This document shows positions 1-5,667 of a stretch of 5,667 nucleotides of DNA, in pieces; position 1 is the stretch's first letter; every line of letters begins with the position of its first letter. Source of the DNA: Candidatus Kaiserbacteria bacterium (lineage in GTDB: Bacteria; Patescibacteria; Paceibacteria; UBA9973; UBA2100); NCBI GenBank assembly GCA_002401495.1, contig NVTG01000097.1, forward strand, positions 1-5,667, given 5' to 3'. The notes under the pieces are model-generated. The model saw nothing but the letters and a program-made list of their open reading frames with translations, did no database searches and was not told where the DNA came from. Made by a program: the position numbers and the translations under genes.

Positions 1-1334
1 GTATCAATAACAGTCAACTTAACTCTCCAATTTTTATCATTACTAAGTTCCTGCAGTGCTGGCACGATGCTTTGCGCCAAGGTTTCTATCCCAATAACCT
101 TATTGAGATCATCAAGTCTTTTGAACAAGCCAAGTCGAACGTCTGGGCTTTCGTCACGTAATAAGGTCAAAAAGATGGGAATGATGTGCTCGTTTGTGGA
201 AACCTTTCCTATCAAAGGAGAGAGTGCAAGAATGTTGTTTGAAAGTGCGTTTCGTACATATTAGAATGTGTCTTATTCGAGCTTTTTCAAACAAGGAAGG
301 ATTGTCTAAACGATAGTTTGTGTGTCAAGAACTCCCGCAAATTCAGCAATTCTAGAAACAGCTGCTGTTCGGACTTCAGATTCGTTATCAACAAGAAAAG
401 AGCAATAAAACCCTAAGAGATGTTCTTTGGCAAGTTCAAAGCCAACACCTTGAGAGATTTCCATTATTTTGTCAGCAACTAAATATCTGATTCTCCAGGA
501 TTTATCTTCTGCATATTTCCTTATGTAAGGGATCAAATAAGTTGAGATTTTTTGAGGAGCTAAATGCTGAGAAAGCACGATACAAGATTCAATACCTTGC
601 ATTCTGACAGAATCTTACTCATCGAGTTAGAACTTGCTAAAAATATTGAGGAGATCTTATTCAGGAACCTTAGGCATCAGCTTAACCATATCATTCAAAA
701 CAATGGCGGCTGTTTTTCTAACTAGAGGAATATCATCGTTTGAAACTTTTGTGTAGATCACAAAGAGTTCTTGTTGAGCGTGGGCAGAAACATGAGGATA
801 AACAACAGGAATCAAAGTTGCTGCAGCAAGTTTAGAAGTGAACCATTCGCCGCTCATGAGCTTTTTAATCAATGTGATGACATCCTATTCCATGGATTTT
901 ATGTCGCAATGTCCAAGAATCTTTTTGATAGCGTCAGTAGCCTAATGATATTAATAATAATAAATTACTTTATCTCTGACGGCTGATTCTTCTGCAGTGC
1001 ATAGATTCTCGAGAGGCTGGAGCACATGAACGGCAAATTTGCCACCGCCTACATACTCGAGAAATTTACTTAGACTTTCAGCTAATGCTAACAACACCTC
1101 GTCTTCATCATCCACGAGGTCTACGGTCAGGATTATCAATCGTAAGCTTACCATTAATATAAGGAAGGAGTTCATTCCTGGTTCTTTCATGCCCCAGGGC
1201 TGTCGCTATTGTACTGAGATTTTTTACAGCATTTAATCTATTAGTAAGCCCTTCCCCACTCACCTTCTCTTAAGTTCGTCACATTTCAACTCGTCAATCA
1301 ACACTGCGATCGGATACAGTGAGTTAGTGTCCAT
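1..1334 (-). CDS. PPP2R1: PP2A scaffold subunit A (PR65, HEAT-repeat protein), 3' end cut by window edge
   Basis: This is the structural A subunit of protein phosphatase 2A, the curved HEAT-repeat platform that holds the catalytic C and variable B subunits. Exons on the minus strand are 1334-1264, 1237-1152, 1120-969 and 941-1, giving 416 residues plus two bases of the next codon. Human PR65 has 589 residues, so about 170 C-terminal residues lie off the left edge. The match is collinear from residue 6: LYPIAVLIDEL (6-16), DEDEVLLALAE (57-67), GEWFTSK (134-140), DEQDSVR (210-216), EDKSWRIRYLVADK (248-261), DESPDVRL and NWRVKL (407-412). TAA or TAG encodes Gln seven times, for example in DEQDSVR. 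The start is the ATG at 1334, placed just before the conserved LYPIAVL and after an AT-rich leader. By motif alignment, human W257 is kept as W252, and human R183 is Lys179. The human alpha and beta forms cannot be told apart here. Family identity is very secure; the exon joins are supported by alignment at each junction. Confidence 0.97.
942..968 (-). other. Spliceosomal micro-intron 3 of the PP2A scaffold gene (27 nt, frame-neutral)
   Basis: It begins GTAATT and ends ATCATTAG, with a very AT-rich body, lying between codons after SAVRDK and before ATDAIKKIL. If retained it would add nine residues (VIYYYQYHQ) with no TGA. Human PR65 has no insertion here (VRDKAVESLRAI), which is the reason for calling it an intron. 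Confidence 0.88.
1121..1151 (-). other. Spliceosomal micro-intron 2 of the PP2A scaffold gene (31 nt)
   Basis: It begins GTAAGC and ends CTGACCGTAG. It splits an Asp codon (G/AC). Removal joins ELLPYIN to DLVDDEDEVLL, matching human ELLPFLTDTIYDEDEVLL residue for residue. The length is not a multiple of three, so splicing is required for the frame. Confidence 0.94.
1238..1263 (-). other. Spliceosomal micro-intron 1 of the PP2A scaffold gene (26 nt)
   Basis: It begins GTGAGT and ends TTACTAATAG, with a branch-like TACTAAT just before the acceptor. It splits an Arg codon (AG/A). Removal joins ...DELKRR to LNAVKNLSTIA, which aligns without a gap to PR65. Unspliced, the frame meets TGA at once (the G+TGA of the donor). 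Confidence 0.93.
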
Positions 1335-1415
1335 TTAAATAATTACTTAATAACTCGTTACTCTTAATTTAAATATTTAGCAAGATATGAATTATTTATA
1401 CATTCAAAACGCCGG
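1335..1415 (-). promoter_or_regulatory. 81-nt AT-rich spacer: TTLL 3' end and PP2A scaffold 5' leader/promoter
   Basis: This is the whole gap between the TTLL stop and the PP2A scaffold ATG, both genes being transcribed leftward. Only 18 of 81 bases are G or C by my count, far below the flanking coding DNA. On the minus strand it holds TATAAATAAT (1400-1391), the self-complementary TAAATATTTA (about 1379-1370), and an A/T run up to AAATGG at the start codon. The upstream 3' processing signal and the downstream promoter must both fit here or overlap the coding ends. The TATA-like string could serve either role; no exact site can be assigned by eye. Confidence 0.6.
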
Positions 1416-1418
1416 TCA
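1404..1418 (-). other. TGA stop of the TTLL gene with a second in-frame TGA four codons later
   Basis: The frame reads FIQ-TGA-CCG-GCG-TTT-TGA. The first TGA (1418-1416) ends the protein and the second (1406-1404) would back it up. It is the only TGA in the TTLL reading frame after splicing, consistent with TGA as the sole stop. Confidence 0.8.
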
Positions 1419-4400
1419 TTGAATGAACTAGAAAACAGTGGGTCTGCCACCGCCACTATTCGTATCCTACAGGCTGAGAGAGGAGAACTTACTTTATGTT
1501 AATTTGATTTAGTTGAATTCGTAGTGAAAGAGTTTCTATTGTTAATCCCTTTAGCCGACTGCAGTCTTCCTGCTCCAGCAGGTGAGGCTCCACTCATCTT
1601 TTGTTGTTGTTGTCCAGCCCCACAGATGATCAATCCGCTCTGAATGCCACTTCCATGCGGATTGCCTTGCTTCACATCGATATATTTCTAAATATATGAA
1701 TTTGAAACATCTCCTTAATTCTGCAGTAAATCAGCCAGTGCATTCATTGAGCTGTCTCCATGCATCTGTTTCTTTCTGCCCGCCAACTACTATTGTTGAC
1801 TCATCCCAATCCCAGTGACCCCAGCTCCATTAGGAGGCTTTTGTCCCTGCCCAACTGAAGAATTGTTCTTTTAATCAACTCTAATATTTGAATTATAAGA
1901 GCCAATTCCTCCCTACGATCCTTTGACGTTTGTCTATCTCGAGTTAGATCTGATCTTTCTATTCTAATTCATAGTCGAAGTCATCGGTCTCTATCTCTAT
2001 TAAGTGGGCTGAACATAAGCTGACCCAGTGTTTTCGTGCTGAGGGATTGATAGATTCGTCACTGATGTCACTGTTTGACTGTTTTGTTTCTGGAATGTTG
2101 TGCTTGTAGTCACACTTGAGGACTGTTGTTCTGTTAGATTCTTTTGGGATGATGTGTTTGGGTTGATGGCTTTGTTAACTGGATTTTAAACTTTCTAGAA
2201 AGCCATATTATCAGCAACAGGAGCACCTTCTTCATTAAAGAAATTGTTGTTTTAAGGTTTTTCTATTGTCTGACTTTGATTGTGTCTGTCATCTTGCTAA
2301 AACACTATTTTCTTTGTTGATGGTCGTTTAGCAAGGTAGGGCTGCTGATGGTTTCTGTTAGAATCCTCATCAGTCTCGGCATCTTGAGAGCAAGAATCAA
2401 TCTTATGACTAGGTTTCAAAGACTGCGAGAAATTTGAAAGTGTGCCTCCTCTAGATTAAGCTACAAGGCAAGAAACAACTTCTTAAGCTACATTCTTAGT
2501 GCTGGTTCTCAGCATCTCTTCCAATTGAGTGGCTTTGAAGTTCTTGATGACGGTTCCTTTTTATTTACATGCCTTTGTGAATCCTTTTTCAAATTCGTTC
2601 AATTTTCCTTCTTTCTTGTAAATACTCTTCACTAATCTTTTTCTTCGTTCTTTCATTTCTTGTAGTCTTGAGTCGAGCCTTGTCCAATACTTTGAATTCC
2701 CATCCCCAACCTTCGGATCTTAACAATGCCACACTCGATGCGCAATAAAAGATTCCATCTAATCTCTACAATTTTGCTACAAATTCTTTTCATTTGAATG
2801 TTTCAATTCACCTATCAATCTTTCCACATATTCAATCAATACATCATCTCCAGTAATTAAAACCTTATCATCCCCCGATGATGCTGACTGAGGCATAGTT
2901 TGAGGAGGAGCTTCTTTTTATCCCAGTGTATTCAATCTACTGCTTTGAGATGTTTGAACTGGACGCTTTTTCGTGTTGGAGACGGGGATTATTTCATCAC
3001 CTTTTGAATTTGAATTGGAGTCAAGTGGACGGTTGCGGGGTTGGGCACTCACTATGTTTCGCTCTTTTACATTGCCGTTCAGAGTGTTTTCGTTTTCGTT
3101 CATTAGTTTTCCTGGGGTTACGTCTTTTTCTGTCAATATCTTGCTCTGCGAAGCCGACCCCTTCTCAACCCCCTCTTCCTCCTTTTTCTCATCCTTCCCC
3201 TATCCTTCCGTAATAATAATCTTCTTCTTAATATTATCATAATTGGGCATCCCATCAAAGTTAACCACATAGTTGATCTTCACTTCGTTAGGTTTTATCA
3301 TTGGAACTAACTCATCTGAATATAAGCATTTGTAGATAAAACGGTTGGCAGGGCGGTTTTGGGAGAAGAAACAATCGTAAAGATCGCTACCTTTTGCTGG
3401 GTATATTCTAACATAGCTCCCTTGTCTCATCTGTTCACCCATTGTGTCTAGAAGCATCTCTTTTTATTTCAAAGAAGCTAATTTTCGCATTGTGTCCATT
3501 TCTTGTTCGCTTGCATTGTTCAACTCTAGATATTTTGTCAATTCGTTTATTACTCTAGTATTTGGTGTCTAAGTATAAAACTAATCTTGATTCTACTAGA
3601 ATGTGTTCGTAACTGTAAACAACGTATTGCTTTTTATAGTATTAAACGAAGAAGAGTTAGAATATCTTGTGGGATTATATGATTTTCCTCTTGGAGCTCC
3701 ATTGACCCCTTTCATTCGATATTTCATTTTGTTCATTGATTCCTTTCTCCTGTCAAATTTCTTTACTCCAATTAGATTAAATGTGTCGGCTATTAGATTT
3801 GATTTGATTTGCATGTCGAGAGGTGAATCACATGCCAATGAAGGTGATAAATTAATCTCAACTAACCATGGCCTTCATGTTATTTATCGAAACTTACTTT
3901 AAATCCGAATCTAGTAAAATATCATACCCAAAGATCTCGAAGCAATTAGATTTATGAACACAGTTCTTCTTGATAGCATTCACGATTGCATATTCTCCAG
4001 AGATCAAACTTTTCAGAATCACATCATAAATTCTGCTCCATAAGAGATTCATGTCTATGCCAATTGTTTCAAGATGTTTGCATAGAGCTGAGAGTGACCA
4101 TTTGAAGCCGAAATCATCTTGTTCGCAGTTCTTGAAATATTAGGAAACGGACTTACTTCGTTTTGTACGAAGTTATCATTCTTCTTGTTTATGGAATAAT
4201 TTGTGAGATGAACAAATTTGTTAGACTTAGAATGAGAGTTCGAATAAGGCTCTGAAGCAAATCTTGTCAGCCCTTCTTTGAAAACATACACACGTAATGG
4301 TTCAAACGAGGAAACGAGGACATAAATTCTCAAGTCGAATTTGTGACCATTGATTAAGAGCGGGTTTGAAATGTATCTGCTTACAACTGTAGTCTCATCT

Positions 4401-5666
4401 AAGTTAATCTCAGAGATATCATCCACAATATATATCCCTCTTCCTCTCGATAGCGCCGCCGGTTTAACAATCCAAACATTTCTTTTCGGATCATGATTTT
4501 TAAGTTTATGAAAATGCGCATAGAAATCCGCAAACTCATCTGGCATAACATACGTATCTGGGATAATATTAAAGAAATGTTTCCCAAACTTCTCCTACAT
4601 CTTGACAACATTATAACACAGTTTATCTTTCCTCGTGATCTCATTCGAAGACGGGAAATGATTTATTTTCTAATACTCATTGAGTCCTTCGTACAAATAG
4701 CTTTTGCCACTTGAGTTCATCCACAGCATATTCCAATCGTGACTTTCAGTGTGAGCAAAGCCATTCGCCTCTAGCATCGATCTAACTAATTTTGAATCAC
4801 ATTTCAGCAGTTTGTAAAGTAAGTCGCAGCTGTCAGCGTGATAGCCCCGTCCACCTGCGTAAGTTGATTGGGAGATGGGGTGATGCAACATTTGAGAGCT
4901 GGAGATCGCACGGAAAGAGAGGCTTTCGGAATAAGCGCGTGCGTTTTAGTTTGCTGATCGGTTTGTTGAATTAAAGAAATTGCTCGATGTTTAAGCAGTT
5001 TAAGGAGGCATCCCATTCTTTTGATCTTCAACTTCTTTCACACGAAGTAACATTGAATATAACTCTTTTTATCGTTCCTCTTCTTGCTATATGTTGAACT
5101 AAGCCCTTTGATAACAAAGGACACGAACTCTAGTTATCTAATTTGAAACTTACAAGTTGCTATTCACCAACAGGGAAGTATCGCTTTTTATTCAATATGT
5201 TACTGGTGCCTTGAGGATAAAGCTAGAGTGTACTTACCTGGTCTTCCAGCATATTCAACTTATATACCTCTCCATGACTTTTTCTCACTCATTTAGAGCA
5301 ATTTTATTCGCTTCAGAGCTGGGCTTTCAACAGATTATTTCTTTCCTCTTCAAGATATTAGTCAACAAACTTACGAGGGAGAAGTAGAAACATAGGAAAA
5401 GGCTTGGTCATTCTTGCTTGACTAGCTTGCAGTATTCTTCATAAACAGGTTAAATCTGTATTTCTTACCCCTTGAGTCTAAGGTCTTTAACCATTTACTT
5501 GTCCAGAGGTCTAATTTGCATAATTAACACGATATGCGTTCTGCAAACTGTGAACAGTCGGGTTTCTCTGCCCTCCTGTGGCTGTATGCGGCTTTCTATT
5601 CTCCCTATTTGCACTGTTTGTCTCTTCCATTTCTAAATTGTTTTTAAATTTATTCTTAAAGTTCAT
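1416..5666 (-). CDS. TTLL5: Tubulin tyrosine ligase-like protein, TTLL5-type tubulin polyglutamylase, 1356 aa
   Basis: An ATP-grasp ligase predicted to add glutamate to side chains on tubulin tails, using ATP. Exons on the minus strand are 5666-5469, 5436-5375, 5347-5238, 5209-5154, 5137-4157, 4130-3898, 3872-1493 and 1466-1416. Core motifs in order: [12 protein letters not shown] (258-269), [20 protein letters not shown] (297-315), WIVKP (364-368, ATP lysine K367), SRGRGIYIV (372-380), [23 protein letters not shown] (395-417), [18 protein letters not shown] (452-460), [31 protein letters not shown] split between 536 and 566 with metal ligands D539, E552, N554. SLACDSPLD fits TTLL5 better than TTLL4. 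A basic stretch follows (585-610), then GSYVRIYP (698-705), then a Q/N/S/T-rich tail. About 46 glutamines are TAA or TAG. The stop is TGA. The ATG is one base from the window edge, so the protein may start further out. The N-terminal 235 residues are unrecognised, and splicing around 5138-5237 is uncertain. Confidence 0.94.
1467..1492 (-). other. Micro-intron 7 of the TTLL gene (26 nt)
   Basis: It begins GTAAGTTCTCC and ends CTGTAG, falling between codons. Removal joins KSNQHK to [16 protein letters not shown] and the TGA stop. If retained, the frame misses this stop and reads on through the AT-rich spacer towards the next gene, so the short last exon depends on this splice. Confidence 0.85.
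1493..2515 (-). other. Low-complexity Q/N/S/T-rich C-terminal tail of the TTLL protein
   Basis: Residues about 1000-1340 are dominated by Gln, Asn, Ser, Thr, Lys and Gly, with two QQQQ runs (1239-1242 from CAA CAA TAG TAG; 1301-1304 from four CAA). The stretch stays free of TGA throughout and joins an intron and a terminal exon in frame, so it is coding despite dozens of standard stop codons. No domain is recognised. It is probably disordered and may guide localisation or partner binding. Confidence 0.85.
3873..3897 (-). other. Micro-intron 6 of the TTLL gene (25 nt)
   Basis: It begins GTAAGTTTCG and ends ACATGAAG, splitting a Lys codon (AA/G). Removal creates [16 protein letters not shown], the most conserved metal-binding block of the family, so the splice is fixed by homology. 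Confidence 0.96.
4131..4156 (-). other. Micro-intron 5 of the TTLL gene (26 nt)
   Basis: It begins GTAAGTCCG and ends TTTCAAG, with a branch-like CCTAAT in the middle, between codons. Removal joins [10 protein letters not shown] to [16 protein letters not shown], aligning with the segment after HLTNYSINK in TTLL4/5 proteins. The unspliced frame leaves the conserved reading frame. Confidence 0.94.
5138..5153 (-). other. Putative 16-nt micro-intron 4 of the TTLL gene
   Basis: The sequence is GTAAGTTTCAAATTAG. Removal joins YFPVGEQQL to [14 protein letters not shown] in frame with the catalytic exon. It is much shorter than its nine neighbours, and an alternative model avoids it (see the finding for 5138-5237). 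Fifteen- to sixteen-base introns are known in heterotrich ciliates. Confidence 0.5.
5210..5237 (-). other. Putative 28-nt micro-intron 3 of the TTLL gene
   Basis: It begins GTAAGTACACTC and ends ATCCTCAAG, splitting a Gly codon (G/GC). It joins VEYAGRP to [18 protein letters not shown] shorter acceptor 15 bases from the donor (CTCTAG at 5223) is possible with a different downstream splice. The donor itself is well supported. Confidence 0.6.
5348..5374 (-). other. Micro-intron 2 of the TTLL gene (27 nt)
   Basis: It begins GTAAGTTTG, contains GACTAAT, and ends CTTGAAG, splitting a Ser codon (TC/A). It is a multiple of three, but retention would meet an in-frame TGA. Removal joins YVSTSPS to [12 protein letters not shown]. 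Confidence 0.82.
5437..5468 (-). other. Micro-intron 1 of the TTLL gene (32 nt)
   Basis: It begins GTAAGAAATAC and ends TTATGAAG, between codons. It removes an in-frame TGA near its end and joins RPQTQG to [13 protein letters not shown]. There is no homology in this N-terminal region, so support is the donor consensus, the length, and restoration of a shared frame with the following exon. Confidence 0.75.
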
Positions 5667-5667
5667 T

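Larger units (their letters stand above)
3764..4813 (-). other. TTL catalytic domain (ATP-grasp) of the TTLL protein
   Basis: Residues about 251-583 form the complete ligase core, with introns 5 and 6 removed. All hallmark segments are present and in family order, including the glycine-rich loop SRGRGIY, the ATP-binding lysine, the substrate-side [10 protein letters not shown] strand, HLTNYSINK and the final DILLD/PWLVEIN metal site. No catalytic residue appears lost, so I infer an active enzyme. Confidence 0.93.

Noticed and set aside
306..1190. PP2A scaffold gene as a pseudogene with many stops and frameshifts
   Set aside because: All stops are TAA or TAG at Gln positions, and the frame changes coincide with GT...AG micro-introns whose removal restores collinearity with PR65.
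1370..1379. Self-complementary TAAATATTTA as a hairpin terminator or operator
   Set aside because: Short A/T palindromes are expected by chance in a spacer this AT-rich, and eukaryotic genes do not end at such hairpins.
1335..2900. Apparent gene desert under the standard code
   Set aside because: Under the standard code only short ORFs appear. With TAA/TAG as Gln the minus strand is one open frame through 1493, so this is the TTLL tail and not intergenic or decayed DNA, except for 1335-1415.
2926..3242. Two overlapping plus-strand ORFs of 95 and 89 codons
   Set aside because: Both are antisense to the TTLL exon. Their Phe/Ser/Leu/Pro-rich composition is what reading a Lys/Glu-rich coding strand backwards gives.
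3603..3902. Plus-strand ORF of 99 codons
   Set aside because: It lies antisense to the conserved metal-binding exon and intron 6 of the TTLL gene. Its sequence is the complement of family-conserved codons and resembles no protein known to me.
5104..5132. Alternative reading frame [21 protein letters not shown] after a 26-nt version of TTLL intron 4
   Set aside because: It looks protein-like but runs into TGA near 5041, and no plausible GTAAG donor before that stop rejoins the catalytic frame. The frame encoding [21 protein letters not shown] is continuous with the TTL domain.
1..5667. PP2A scaffold and TTLL as a functional operon-like pair
   Set aside because: Both concern signalling and the cytoskeleton broadly, but nothing in the sequence links them beyond proximity, and ciliate gene order is generally not functional.

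Overview
The window is nuclear DNA of a ciliate-type eukaryote. It holds two tightly packed genes on the minus strand and nothing convincing on the plus strand. With the standard code both genes look shattered. They become continuous if TAA and TAG are read as glutamine, TGA is the only stop, and ten short GT...AG introns are removed (16-32 nt, mostly 25-28). Conserved glutamines of known families fall exactly on TAA and TAG codons, so the code is read from the sequence, not assumed. This code plus very small introns points to a ciliate. The coding sequence looks moderately GC-rich by eye, unlike the very AT-rich Tetrahymena and Paramecium genomes, but the class cannot be named from this window. 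Both genes are uninterrupted apart from introns, as expected of macronuclear DNA.

Layout, right to left in the direction of transcription. Positions 5666 to 1416 encode a 1356-residue tubulin tyrosine ligase-like (TTLL) protein, most like the TTLL5 glutamylase group. It has a poorly conserved N-terminus, a complete ATP-grasp ligase core, a basic segment, a conserved RIYP-type module, and a long Q/N/S/T-rich tail ending at TGA (1416-1418). An 81-base, strongly AT-rich spacer follows (1335-1415). Positions 1334 to 1 encode the first 416 residues of the PP2A scaffold subunit A (PR65, HEAT repeats), which runs off the left edge with roughly 170 residues missing.

The TTLL protein should add glutamate side chains to tubulin on cilia and cortical microtubules. 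The PP2A scaffold assembles a general Ser/Thr phosphatase. Nothing in the sequence shows that they work together; their adjacency most likely reflects a compact genome. I found no RNA gene, transposon, CRISPR array or new multi-gene system. The points worth a second look are the code, the micro-introns (one a silent multiple of three, one only 16 nt), an ambiguous splice region near 5138-5237, and the uncharacterised C-terminal half of the TTLL protein.
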